Source of the DNA: Halobacillus ihumii
GTDB taxonomy: Bacteria; Bacillota; Bacilli; Bacillales; Halobacillaceae
DNA: 64,000 nucleotides
Direction of reading: 5' to 3'
Assembly: GCF_902726645.1 (NCBI RefSeq)
Contig: NZ_CACVAO010000001.1
Span: 3,544,636-3,608,635, forward strand
Position numbers and translations under genes: made by a program. Below, piece after piece: positions 9,311 to 16,891 of this stretch (position 1 is its first letter; each line of letters begins with the position of its first letter). The notes below the pieces were generated by a model. It was not told where the DNA came from. It ran no database searches and saw nothing but the letters and a program-made list of their open reading frames with translations.

Positions 9311-9532
9311 TTGAGTAACAATAATGAGGATTTCCAGAATATTTCTGGAAGAATTATCGATATGATTGTAGGCTCGACATTGAAGAAACATGGCGTAGAG
9401 CTGGACGCTAGTAAAATAGATCCTGAGCAAAGAGAAGAAATCAAAAAAATTGTTGAAGATTTAAGGAAAAGTGCGGACTCGTTAACTAAAAAAACTAGTG
9501 AAGAAGATAATAAGGATGAAAAAGATAAATAG
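9311..9532 (+). CDS. cotW: Spore coat protein CotW-like
   Basis: A 73-residue acidic, charged helical protein. The stretch LKKHGVELDASKIDPEQ followed by IKKIVEDLRKSADSL mirrors B. subtilis CotW (SKHGVTKDKMKKVSDEE then LVKDLQAKSQAL), an insoluble coat fraction protein. The start is TTG at 9311: it lies six bases after the AGGAGGTG at 9297-9304, while the GTG at 9302 is inside that ribosome binding site and cannot be used. A full sigma-K promoter sits upstream, and cotX follows. Confidence 0.78.
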   Translation: MSNNNEDFQNISGRIIDMIVGSTLKKHGVELDASKIDPEQREEIKKIVEDLRKSADSLTKKTSEEDNKDEKDK

Positions 9533-9547
9533 ATCGCTTAGCTGAAG

Positions 9548-9580
9548 CCGGATAATGACCTCCATTGTCCGGTTTTTTTA
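9548..9580 (+). terminator. cotW terminator
   Basis: Ten-base stem CCGGATAATG/CATTGTCCGG with a five-base loop and a run of seven T residues. Confidence 0.9.
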
Positions 9581-9800
9581 TTGGTCACTGTAAAATCATG
9601 AATGGTTCTCTCCGTTTAAATCGTTGTTGCTGAAGCCTCGTTGCCGTCACTGGGAGGATAAGGCCGCTAATTTCCAATGATGTTTCGAAAAAGTCATCAA
9701 TATTTTAAGAAAATAGGTATGTATATAGAGACAATCACCCTTCCCCTTTAAGGTAATCAGCGTAGGATATTATTAAATAGCAAGAAGGAGGTGACGTAAC

Positions 9801-10409
9801 ATGGGAATGTCAAGTTATGACAAAAAGAGATTGTTAATGTTGGAAAGAAGAAATAATGAGAAGAATTGGGAAGATCTAGGGCCGGTTACGTGTGAGGATA
9901 AGTGTGACGATCATTGTGATTACAAGCACGACAAATGTGACTGTAAATATGAATGCAAATGTGATTTTGAAGATAACAGGGATGACAACTGTCCAAAGTG
10001 GAATGCTCTAGACCCAACGATGGAATTTCCTTTTGGGAATAGTATCGATCAGGATGCTGAAGCAGAACTGAAAAATGTGCAGAAATCTTTTGAATCGATT
10101 GTGATCAAAGATTCATGCGATGTAGATGTTAGAACAACTGATACGCAATTAGCTGTTAATATTCAGGTGGCCATCCAGGTAGCTATTGCCCTGATTATCA
10201 GCATATCAATTGCAGACAGTGAAAGAGCTAACACGATCACACAGGATATAGAAGCACAGTTGAAATCTGCCCAAGTAAACAAACAGCAGACGTATATCGA
10301 GAATTCACGCAACGTAACAGTCGCAACAGACGATTCAGATGTTGCAGTAAACGTTCAAGTAGCCATCCAAGTACTAATCGCATTGGTGGTTCGACTAGGT
10401 ATCTTGTAA
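9801..10409 (+). CDS. cotX: Spore coat protein CotX-like with Cys-rich N-terminal extension
   Basis: A 202-residue protein. The C-terminal part contains two copies of the CotX/CotV coat repeat: SIVIKDSCDVDVRTTD plus LAVNIQVAIQVAIALI (about 98-135), and TYIENSRNVTVATDD plus VAVNVQVAIQVLIALV (about 160-198). Residues 33-66 form a Cys-, Asp- and Lys-rich segment with C-x-C and C-x3-C spacings, which suggests disulfide cross-linking or metal binding. Start: ATG at 9801 with AAGGAGGTGA six bases upstream. B. subtilis CotX is an insoluble, cross-linked crust component; the same role is inferred. I found no convincing sigma-K promoter directly upstream. Confidence 0.85.
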   Translation: MGMSSYDKKRLLMLERRNNEKNWEDLGPVTCEDKCDDHCDYKHDKCDCKYECKCDFEDNRDDNCPKWNALDPTMEFPFGNSIDQDAEAELKNVQKSFESIVIKDSCDVDVRTTDTQLAVNIQVAIQVAIALIISISIADSERANTITQDIEAQLKSAQVNKQQTYIENSRNVTVATDDSDVAVNVQVAIQVLIALVVRLGIL

Positions 10410-10472
10410 TGTAATGGTATATTCATGCAAAAAGAGGTAGAGTACCCTCAAAGTTGATGACTAAATCTATTT

Positions 10473-10514
10473 AAGGGAGATGCCTAACCTCGTAATTTGG
10501 CATCTCCCTTTTCC
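10473..10514 (+). terminator. cotX terminator
   Basis: Perfect 12-base stem AAGGGAGATGCC/GGCATCTCCCTT (10473-10484, 10499-10510) with a T-rich tail. Confidence 0.9.
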
Positions 10515-11130
10515 TTTGTTATAGCTGAAAAGGAAGGACTATGTAAAAAGAATAAGAACATGAAGAGTGAAGAGAATCCGATTTCATATATGCATGACCG
10601 AGCGATTTGACTGCATAATTGAAAACCCTTCAAGGCCGGAGTCACTTTTATAAATGTTTTAATGAACGGAAAGTTACGGTCGAAAAAGACGGGTTTCTTT
10701 TATGTCCCTCCTTCACCGTTTCATAGTCAGTGGCTCGCAATCTTTGAATGAAGTCACCGTTCATCTTGCTCGAAATTGTTCACAAAGTTAAGCATGGAAT
10801 GCCTTCAGTTTTAGATTACTCTGATTTATCGGGGTGGAGTTGTCCAACATGAGTGTTGGCTAATTCAGTATAACCTTTTTTATACAAGAACATGGCAGGT
10901 TATGAAATAGAGGGGGTATCCAACATATAAGGTTGGACCCCCCTCCCTTTCTAACCGTTACTTGAAGTTAAAAAACTGATCAATCATTACACACATGGGT
11001 CTTTTAAGCAGCTAAGGGGATTAATAAAGATGACTCCGGTTTAGTACACCGAAGTCTCCTTATAAGTGCATAATCCCTTTACGCTCATTTTTTCATTTGA
11101 TAGGTTGAAGTTTCCGCATATGACACTGCT
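10515..11130. other. Gene-free stretch with several hairpins
   Basis: No supported gene. It holds at least three inverted repeats: CCAAC/GTTGG near 10852-10859, a larger GGGGGT-CCAAC/GTTGG-ACCCCC hairpin at about 10912-10950 followed by a pyrimidine-rich tail (terminator-like), and GACTCCGG/CCGAAGTC at about 11031-11057, which may end the cotY-type gene on the minus strand. Part of 10740-10860 could be a decayed coding remnant, but I cannot identify it. Confidence 0.4.
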
Positions 11131-11616
11131 TTAAAATAGTGCTGAAACAGCTGGCAGGCAAGTCACGTGGCAGAAGCAATCTAGATCAACTGTAATACAT
11201 ATGCCGGTAGCACTTAAGTCTCCTGTCGCCTGTTCTGCCGGGCAATCATGCTTGCATTCACAATGTTCGTCTTCATCAGGAGAAAGAAGCAATTCCAACG
11301 TAGCGCAGCAATCGTCGTCTACATCTTTCACTCGGAAGAAGAAACTTTCTTTGATATCAAAGTCATCACTGCCATTCTCGCAGCGCTTTCCTCCAAACCC
11401 TTTAAATGGCTTACATGTTCCTTTGCAGTAAAGAATAACAGGGATGGTATCACGGCCATTTCCTCCGCCGGCACCGCCAACCAAGTCATCGATAGACTGT
11501 CTGCATCCGGAATCACAGCAGTTGTTACCAACTACATCATCTTGTGCCGCTTTGATATCTCTAAGGATATCGCAAACACAACTTTCTACATCATAATTTC
11601 TTTCTTTACAGCCCAT
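11131..11616 (-). CDS. cotY: CotY/CotZ-family spore coat protein
   Basis: A 161-residue Cys-rich protein (about 19 Cys). Family landmarks: ESCVCDILRDI at the N terminus, DSGCRQS, GRDTIPVILY, ESFFFRV, DDDCCATLELL and the C-terminal ITVDLDCFCHVTCL. These match CotY, CotZ and ExsY, which form disulfide-linked crust or exosporium layers. The CVCD and DCCATL features resemble CotY more than CotZ, but the choice is tentative. The ATG has AAAGGAG upstream and a sigma-K promoter about 50 bases before it. It faces away from cotX, unlike the cotVWXYZ order of B. subtilis. Confidence 0.88.
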   Translation of the reverse strand: MGCKERNYDVESCVCDILRDIKAAQDDVVGNNCCDSGCRQSIDDLVGGAGGGNGRDTIPVILYCKGTCKPFKGFGGKRCENGSDDFDIKESFFFRVKDVDDDCCATLELLLSPDEDEHCECKHDCPAEQATGDLSATGICITVDLDCFCHVTCLPAVSALF

Positions 11617-11665
11617 TTATTTAACTCCTTTCTGATTTCCAAACGTATTGACGTATTGTCCTTAA

Positions 11666-11692
11666 TAGACTATGTAATTATGCCCTGTGGGT
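11666..11692 (-). promoter_or_regulatory. Sigma-K-type promoter of the cotY-type gene
   Basis: On the minus strand, AC (11692-11691), 16 bases, then CATAGTCTA (11674-11666), a full match to the sigma-K consensus. Confidence 0.7.
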
Positions 11693-11755
11693 GTGGGCAT
11701 CTGACTGTTTTATAAGAATTGCTGAGGAGAAAGGGATGATTGGGCAGGTGACCAT

Positions 11756-11783
11756 ACCAAATAATGAATTCAACCATAAAATA
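11756..11783 (+). promoter_or_regulatory. Sigma-K-type promoter of the His-rich gene
   Basis: AC at 11756-11757, exactly 17 bases, then CATAAAATA at 11775-11783. It is arranged divergently with the cotY-type promoter, so the two genes are probably expressed together in the late mother cell. Confidence 0.72.
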
Positions 11784-11813
11784 TCAATGACTTTTAATAA
11801 GGAGATGAAATGA

Positions 11814-12047
11814 ATGTCTGAAAAGAAAAAAAAGGTGATCCATGTTAAGGATCTTGTTATTAAAGCAGACAATGTTGTTATCGAACCGCAGCATCACGAT
11901 AAACACGACAAACATGATAAACATGATAAACACCATGACTGGCGCGATAATGATCCTTTCTTTGGCGGACGCAGAAGGGAACATGATGAGAAGGATAAAG
12001 GTCATGATGATGAATCAAGTTCACGCGGAGGGTTTTCCTGGCTCTAA
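11814..12047 (+). CDS. His-rich small protein, probable spore coat component
   Basis: A 77-residue protein that I cannot assign to a named family. The N-terminal half (VIHVKDLVIKADNVVIEP) looks structured; residues 27-41 form a run of HDK repeats (HDKHDKHDKHDKHH), followed by an Arg/Asp/His-rich tail ending in Gly-Phe-Ser-Trp-Leu. Such a run could bind divalent metal ions. Start: ATG at 11814 with AAGGAGATGA upstream. A full sigma-K promoter and the location between a coat gene and yjcA support a late mother-cell role. Histidine tails also occur in CotZ and CotY of B. subtilis. Confidence 0.75.
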   Translation: MSEKKKKVIHVKDLVIKADNVVIEPQHHDKHDKHDKHDKHHDWRDNDPFFGGRRREHDEKDKGHDDESSSRGGFSWL

Positions 12048-12063
12048 TTTATTGGTAATGGTG

Positions 12064-12092
12064 AGGTCACTACAAGGTAGTGGCCTTTTTCT
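12064..12092 (+). terminator. Terminator after the His-rich gene
   Basis: Stem AGGTCACTAC/GTAGTGGCCT with a three-base loop and five T residues. Confidence 0.85.
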
Positions 12093-12113
12093 AACGATTA
12101 AGGAGGAAACAAC

Positions 12114-12440
12114 ATGGATATGGGATGGTTTGCATTTATCGTATTAATCTTTGCCAGCTTTCGTTTTACAAGACTAGTCGTCGATGATCTTATTCTGGAA
12201 TGGGCTCGCAAGCCGTTTGAAAAAGTAGTAACTACTACGGATTCAAGTGGTCATTCAGAGGAATGGAGGGAGCCAAGGGGGATAATCGGTGAATTCCTCC
12301 ACTGTCATTGGTGTGTAGGGGTCTGGTCAGCTTTCCTTATGATTGTTATTTATTATTTGATTCCTTACGGTGAAATTGTTCTGCTGATATTAGCAATAGC
12401 CGGTCTCCAATCCATTATTTACGAATGGAGTGAGCACTGA
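12114..12440 (+). CDS. yjcA: DUF1360 family sporulation protein YjcA
   Basis: A 108-residue membrane protein with an N-terminal hydrophobic segment (about 5-22), a loop, the conserved LHCHWCVGVW motif (about 62-71) and two more hydrophobic stretches. DUF1360 proteins include YjcA, whose gene follows cotV in B. subtilis and is sporulation-linked. The ATG has AAGGAGG upstream. The gene overlaps or abuts a small downstream ORF, indicating coupling. Confidence 0.82.
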   Translation: MDMGWFAFIVLIFASFRFTRLVVDDLILEWARKPFEKVVTTTDSSGHSEEWREPRGIIGEFLHCHWCVGVWSAFLMIVIYYLIPYGEIVLLILAIAGLQSIIYEWSEH

Positions 12441-12652
12441 TTGGAAAGAAACAAAAGTCTCTCATCAAACTGATGCAGGAAATTGACAAGGAAGTAAATC
12501 AATCAGACGGTTTAATGAAGAAACCGGAAAAGCGTTTCACGGAGTGGCAGCGAGATTTTGATGCCTGGGAGAAGCGTTTTTCAAAAAGAATGACCAAAAT
12601 CGAGAAGGAACTGAATAAGCAAATGAAGAAGATGGAAAACTTTTTTGAATAG
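12437..12652 (+). CDS. Small charged helical protein with non-ATG start
   Basis: An open frame of about 71 codons (ending TAG at 12650) rich in Lys, Glu and Gln, with QKSLIKLMQEIDKEVNQ and MTKIEKELNKQMKKME, likely a coiled helix. There is no ATG, GTG or TTG start with a ribosome site. The candidates are CTG at 12437 (overlapping the yjcA stop region) and ATT at 12440, six and nine bases after GGAG at 12427-12430. Translational coupling to yjcA is likely. I recognise no family. The codon pattern and clean stop make it look real, but it is not proven. Confidence 0.5.
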   Translation: MIGKKQKSLIKLMQEIDKEVNQSDGLMKKPEKRFTEWQRDFDAWEKRFSKRMTKIEKELNKQMKKMENFFE

Positions 12653-12725
12653 TTCGGGTAAGAACAGGAATACTTTTAAGCAAAAGGGGTATCTACTTAT
12701 ATAGAAGGAAGGGGGAGAGGCTTCA

Positions 12726-13031
12726 ATGGGATATATTCTTCCAGTCACTCATTATCAGTATATGGATTATAAGAAACGAGTCACTCAGACGGCGCGATCG
12801 CCTTTTGCTTTAGATGCTGTGTTTAAAGCTACTCTCGATCAAAAATTGGGGAACGCACACGAGCAGCAAAGTGAACTTCAAGAAAAAAATGACGTAAAGA
12901 ATGAACCTTTGCATCCACTATACACTCCAGCGACGATTCACTATCATCCTGTACCCCATACTCAGAACGTTTCAGAAAAAGTTTATTCCAATGTTACCGG
13001 TAAAGGGCTTCACTTCAGTAAGAGGGTATAG
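12726..13031 (+). CDS. Conserved-looking hypothetical protein
   Basis: A 101-residue soluble protein starting MGYILPVTHYQYMDYKKRV, with a charged middle and a His/Pro-rich segment (HYHPVPHTQ) near residue 72. The ATG follows GGGGGAGAGG at good spacing. It lies 74 bases after the small charged ORF and 35 bases before a metallo-hydrolase gene. I do not recognise a family; no membrane segment or signal peptide is evident. Confidence 0.65.
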   Translation: MGYILPVTHYQYMDYKKRVTQTARSPFALDAVFKATLDQKLGNAHEQQSELQEKNDVKNEPLHPLYTPATIHYHPVPHTQNVSEKVYSNVTGKGLHFSKRV

Positions 13032-13066
13032 TCCTATCCCATGCCATCGATCAAGGAGTTTTTCCT

Positions 13067-13972
13067 ATGTCCTTTAAACAAATCAATGAACACTGCTATT
13101 ACTATCACGGGGCCGTGAACATCGGGTATGTCCATGAGGGAGCGACTGGTCTGCTGATTGATACCGGAATTGATCGCTCTTCCGTAAAAAAAGTGCTCAA
13201 GGAACTCAAAGCCAGAGAGCTTCCCTTGACGCACTTATTTATTACGCATGCCCACGCAGATCACTATGGCGGTGCTGCTTATGTGCAAGAGCATTACCAC
13301 GTACATACAATAGCCCCTGTGCTGGAAGAGGCAATTTTGCGAAACCCTCAGCTTGAACCGCTTTATTTGTTTGGCGGAAACGACCCATTAGAGGAATTGC
13401 ACAATAAGTTTCTACAAGGTCCAGAGATGCATGTAGATCAAATCGTAACAGAGGGCTCTCTGCCCTTAGGTTCATTACAGGGGGAGATGTATTTATTACC
13501 AGGGCATAGCTATCATCAGCTTGCTCTACACATTAAAGGTGTCTTATATGCGGCCGACACCTATTTTAGCGAGGATCAATTGCATAAGCACAAAATTCCA
13601 TACGTGACAGATGTGGATTTGACACTTAAAAGCCTGCACAAGCTTTTAGAATTTTCCTGTGAAGGGGCTTTGCCGGGCCACGGAGATTATGAAGAGAAAT
13701 ACAAAGAGACCGTTCAGGCAAATATAACGTATCATGAGCGACTCTTGCACTGGCTTGAAACTTATCTGCAGTCACATCCAGAAGGTACTACTCATGAACA
13801 AGTTATTTCAGCTATGTGCCAAAATTATGAGGTGAATGCTCCGCAATTTTCGCAATGGCTGTTATTCAGAACGGCTGTCACAGCCTATCTCGTTGCCTTA
13901 AAGAAACAGGAGCGGGTACAGGATAGGGTGGAGAATTTTCGCTGGACTTTTTACCCTGCTAATAAGGCATAA
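13067..13972 (+). CDS. Metallo-beta-lactamase fold hydrolase
   Basis: A 301-residue cytosolic hydrolase with the two-metal site motif THAHADHYGG (about 60-69), LLPGHSYHQ (about 144-152), ADTYFSE and LPGHGDYEEKY. This is a glyoxalase II-like MBL protein with a C-terminal winged-helix-like extension (about 215-300). The substrate cannot be deduced. The ATG follows AAGGAG. The last 14 bases overlap the end of the convergent DUF421 gene. Confidence 0.88.
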   Translation: MSFKQINEHCYYYHGAVNIGYVHEGATGLLIDTGIDRSSVKKVLKELKARELPLTHLFITHAHADHYGGAAYVQEHYHVHTIAPVLEEAILRNPQLEPLYLFGGNDPLEELHNKFLQGPEMHVDQIVTEGSLPLGSLQGEMYLLPGHSYHQLALHIKGVLYAADTYFSEDQLHKHKIPYVTDVDLTLKSLHKLLEFSCEGALPGHGDYEEKYKETVQANITYHERLLHWLETYLQSHPEGTTHEQVISAMCQNYEVNAPQFSQWLLFRTAVTAYLVALKKQERVQDRVENFRWTFYPANKA

Positions 13973-14633
13973 TAAAAAGCTGTTCACCTGGTGTATATTC
14001 AGCCATCAAAATTTGGTCCACACTCGATATATTTTGGTTGCGTAATTCATTTTGCAGCCATTGTTTATCAAATCCGGCTTCTTTCAAGTTATCCCAAATG
14101 ACTTCTCCATCGCTTATAAAAATACTCGACAACGAAACAGTCGATAAAGGAATATTCAAATCTTTCTTGGTCGGGGTCTGATGCTCTGATTTCTTTAACA
14201 CGGAGATCGATCCATCAGTTTCAAGTACGGCATATTGTACGTCTTTTATCGTGAACACATCTTTGGATCGCAATAAATGCTGAAGCTGATTAATATCTAA
14301 TTTATTCTTCTTCAACTGCTTTTTCATGATTTTACCTTCATGAATGACCAGGGAAGGGCTGCCTTCGAGAAGATGCCTAGTCCCTTTGAATTTTTGAGTT
14401 ATAAGTTCGGTTACGGAGATCAGAATCCCCCAAAGTACAATCATAAACGCCATTTGTCTTAGTCCAACTTCGCCGTCATAAAGAGCATTCCCCACTAGCT
14501 CGCCTAATACTAAAGCAGAGATAAAGTCAAAGGGCGTAATTTGAGTAATTTGAGTTTTCCCAAGGATCTTGGTTATAAGAAATAGGGCGACAAACCCAAA
14601 AATAATTTCAGCGAACATTTGTAGATAAGCCAT
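13959..14633 (-). CDS. DUF421 family membrane protein (YetF/YdfS type)
   Basis: A 224-residue protein with three N-terminal membrane helices (about 5-85) and the soluble DUF421 domain with KKNKLDINQLQHLLR and FTIKDVQYAVLETDGSISVL. The start is the ATG at 14633, with AGGTGATGG upstream; starting at 14672 would add 13 residues. The protein has the same length and domain order as the one at 37426-38100, which is its paralogue. Members of this family (YetF, YdfS, YrbG) are linked to spores or membranes, without a defined biochemical function. Convergent overlap of 14 bases with the MBL gene. Confidence 0.85.
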   Translation of the reverse strand: MAYLQMFAEIIFGFVALFLITKILGKTQITQITPFDFISALVLGELVGNALYDGEVGLRQMAFMIVLWGILISVTELITQKFKGTRHLLEGSPSLVIHEGKIMKKQLKKNKLDINQLQHLLRSKDVFTIKDVQYAVLETDGSISVLKKSEHQTPTKKDLNIPLSTVSLSSIFISDGEVIWDNLKEAGFDKQWLQNELRNQNISSVDQILMAEYTPGEQLFIMPY

Positions 14634-14696
14634 ACCATCACCTGTTCCTCTAGCGTATTGTCTAGCTATCATTCTAGACGAAAAAGGCGGCTTCTA

Positions 14697-14734
14697 TACA
14701 AAAAAGATCTGCCTTTGGTTAGGCAGATCTTTTT
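14697..14734 (-). terminator. Terminator of the yjcH-yjcG-yjcF operon
   Basis: Perfect stem AAAAAGATCTGCCT/AGGCAGATCTTTTT (14701-14714, 14721-14734) with T residues on the minus strand. Confidence 0.9.
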
Positions 14735-14737
14735 CAT

Positions 14738-15166
14738 TTATAAGTCTTTAATCATGGTAACGTGAGGGATGCCGGCATCCATAAATTCTTCAGAAATGGT
14801 CCGGTATCCCAGGCTTTCATAAAAGCCTTCCGCATGCGTTTGGGCATTGAGTTTCGCTTTTGAATACCCTTCGTGTTTAATGACGTTTTCCATATGGTGA
14901 ATCATTTGCTGGCCATACCTATGACCTCTGAGAGCTTTTTCCACGCAAATTCTCTCAAGCTTTGCATAATCTTCGATAAATCGAAGTCTGGCTGCTGCAA
15001 AGGGCTTCCCATCCAGGTAGCCGACGAGATGTTTAGCGGAATCATCAAAGGCATCGTGTTCATCAGCTTCTGAGACACCCTGTTCATCAATGAATACATT
15101 CCGGCGTATCTGAAAGGCGTCGGTTAATTCTTGAGGATTTCTAACGGTGCGGATATCCACCTGCAT
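14738..15166 (-). CDS. yjcF: GNAT-family N-acetyltransferase YjcF
   Basis: A 142-residue acetyltransferase. The acetyl-CoA site appears as ERICVEKALRGHRYGQQMIHHM (R-G-x-x-x-G at about residues 80-86), followed by LNAQTHAEGFYESLGY typical of the ElaA/YjcF branch. It lies last in an operon and starts at the last base of the yjcG stop (overlap at 15166). B. subtilis has the same yjcF-yjcG-yjcH group. Substrate unknown. Confidence 0.9.
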   Translation of the reverse strand: MQVDIRTVRNPQELTDAFQIRRNVFIDEQGVSEADEHDAFDDSAKHLVGYLDGKPFAAARLRFIEDYAKLERICVEKALRGHRYGQQMIHHMENVIKHEGYSKAKLNAQTHAEGFYESLGYRTISEEFMDAGIPHVTMIKDL

Positions 15167-15681
15167 TACTCATCACCGAATCGAAAGGTTTCGTAAACAC
15201 TCCAGGCTCCATTTTCTAACTGATAAAGCAGTTGAAAGCGATCCACTTTGTCTACGATATCAAAGCTTTCCATACTCAAACTTCCATATACATCGGAAAA
15301 CTCTTCGTCAGACAGCTTTTGCGCAATCGTAATGTGAGGCACAAAAGCGTACTCCTGATTATCAGGCATGGTGCCATTACGTAATTTTTCATTTAGTTGA
15401 ATAATTGGGTCAGTGGGATTGACTTTTAAATAAATCGTGTTTGTTACAGGTGAAAAAGAACTGACCTTTGTTACTTCTACTGAGAATTGAGATGTATCTT
15501 TGGCGATTTTTTCTAACTCTGGAATAACTTCTGCTTCCAGCTTCTTTTCCTCTACTTCAAACGGTTCTTTTAGAGTAATATGTGGTGGAATCAGAGCGTA
15601 ATGCGGGTCATAACGTTTACGATAAGAGTTCGCTTCATCCTGTACTTTTTTTGATGGAAAAATTGCTATACCATATTTCAT
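15166..15681 (-). CDS. yjcG: 2'-5' RNA ligase/phosphodiesterase-family protein YjcG
   Basis: A 171-residue 2H-phosphoesterase superfamily member. The two catalytic His-x-Thr motifs are visible as HITLKEPF (about 35-42) and HITIAQKL (about 115-122). It may process cyclic phosphate or 2'-5' linked nucleotides; the exact activity is unknown. The ATG follows AGGAGGGATC. It sits between yjcH and yjcF, as in B. subtilis. Confidence 0.92.
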   Translation of the reverse strand: MKYGIAIFPSKKVQDEANSYRKRYDPHYALIPPHITLKEPFEVEEKKLEAEVIPELEKIAKDTSQFSVEVTKVSSFSPVTNTIYLKVNPTDPIIQLNEKLRNGTMPDNQEYAFVPHITIAQKLSDEEFSDVYGSLSMESFDIVDKVDRFQLLYQLENGAWSVYETFRFGDE

Positions 15682-15727
15682 TCAGTTGATCCCTCCTAAT
15701 TCTTTCTTTACACGCTACTTACGGCAA

Positions 15728-16450
15728 TTAGCCAAATATCGTTAATAAAGCTCGTTTGAAATCCTGCTGCCAGGACTTCCAGGTATGGTCCCCAACGAGC
15801 TCATGAAACACATAAGATAAAGACTGCTGAGATAAGTATTGTTGTAGATCGAGATTGGGCGTCAGGAAATCTTTAGTCGCCCCATCTGTCGTCTCCACTG
15901 CGGTTTCTTTATTCCCAATCGTATGGTAAATCGTCAAGGTTGACAAATCTTTAGCTGATTTTACAACTTCCATCACATGAGGATCTACATAAGGACTTTG
16001 CATAATTACATTGCCAAATACGTTTGGAAATCGGGTTGCTGTCATTAAGGCCAGCGTACCTGCAAGTGAATCTCCAACGAGCGTACGCCCATTTCCCATA
16101 TAGAAACCAGGAAGCTCTTCTTCTAGAAAAGGAACAACTTCCCTTACTAAAAAGTTAACATAATCACCTTGCTTGTTTCCATCAGGATGGTACTTGTCCC
16201 GACGATCATGCTTATTATGATAATGAATGCCAATGAAAATTGTGTTTTCAATCTGTCTATCTGCATGAAGCTGATCACTCAGCGTCGCAGCGCGGCCCAT
16301 CTGAAAGTAGTCGTTTCCATCCTGCATAATACAAAAATGGTATTTATACAGGGGTGAGAAATTTTCAGGCGTGTACACTTTTAGTTTCATTTCTTCATTG
16401 AGATACTGGCTGTCGATGCTGTATTCAGTCATCTTCCCGTCTCTCCCCAT
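15728..16450 (-). CDS. yjcH: Esterase family protein YjcH (alpha/beta hydrolase)
   Basis: A 240-residue alpha/beta hydrolase of the esterase D-like group. The nucleophile elbow is GDSLAG (about 124-129), with an early HFCIMQDGND strand and a late VGDHTWKSW His segment. The start is the ATG at 16450, which has AGGAGGTGG upstream; the frame also opens 12 codons earlier at 16486 but its ribosome site would lie inside that extension. 240 residues equals the B. subtilis YjcH length. First gene of yjcH-yjcG-yjcF. Confidence 0.9.
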   Translation of the reverse strand: MGRDGKMTEYSIDSQYLNEEMKLKVYTPENFSPLYKYHFCIMQDGNDYFQMGRAATLSDQLHADRQIENTIFIGIHYHNKHDRRDKYHPDGNKQGDYVNFLVREVVPFLEEELPGFYMGNGRTLVGDSLAGTLALMTATRFPNVFGNVIMQSPYVDPHVMEVVKSAKDLSTLTIYHTIGNKETAVETTDGATKDFLTPNLDLQQYLSQQSLSYVFHELVGDHTWKSWQQDFKRALLTIFG

Positions 16451-16613
16451 TTGACCACCTCCTAACATCCGATCGAGTTCGCGCATGGAAATTCCCGTAT
16501 CGTAAATCGTGTAACGTCTCCCTTTTATTTTATCATATAATTGTGAAAAAAAGGAGAAGGGAACCGATTTGCCCCGTTAGAAAATTTTCAAACTAAAAAA
16601 ACATCGAAATATG

Positions 16614-16660
16614 TTGACAATGATGTCATAGCATTGTATATTAATAGTTGTCCTGACAAC
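16614..16660 (+). promoter_or_regulatory. Strong promoter of tRNA-Val with palindrome at start site
   Basis: TTGACA (16614-16619), 17 bases, TATATT (16637-16642): a near-ideal sigma-A promoter. Immediately downstream is the inverted repeat GTTGTC-CT-GACAAC (16647-16660), at the expected transcription start. Confidence 0.85.
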
Positions 16661-16677
16661 AAGATGTTACATAATAT

Positions 16678-16750
16678 GATTCCGTAGCTCAGCTGGGAGA
16701 GCGCCACCTTGACAGGGTGGAGGTCGTTGGTTCGAGCCCAATCGGAATCA
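16678..16750 (+). tRNA. tRNA-Val (anticodon GAC)
   Basis: A 73-base cloverleaf. Acceptor GATTCCG pairs with CGGAATC, D arm GCTC/GAGC, anticodon stem CCACC/GGTGG with the loop TTGACAG giving anticodon GAC, T arm GTTGG/CCAAT with loop TTCGAGC, discriminator A. The CCA end is not encoded. It is a single tRNA with its own promoter and terminator. Confidence 0.96.
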
Positions 16751-16766
16751 TCCATCAAAGTGCCGG

Positions 16767-16812
16767 AATGGCGCAGTTTCCTATCAAAGGGGAGGCTGCG
16801 TCATTTCTTTTG
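16767..16812 (+). terminator. tRNA-Val terminator
   Basis: Stem AATGGCGCAG/CTGCGTCATT (16767-16776, 16796-16805; one G-T pair) followed by a T-rich tract. Confidence 0.78.
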
Positions 16813-16891
16813 TTTGGGTTTTTCCCTCGCCCATGCTGCTATACGTATATCGGGTTACTGCCATCGTGAAAGGTCAAATGAATTTATAGCC

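Noticed and set aside
16709..16891. In-frame extension of the nucleoside hydrolase remnant into the tRNA.
   Set aside because: It starts inside tRNA-Val and crosses a terminator; its translation has no similarity to the enzyme.
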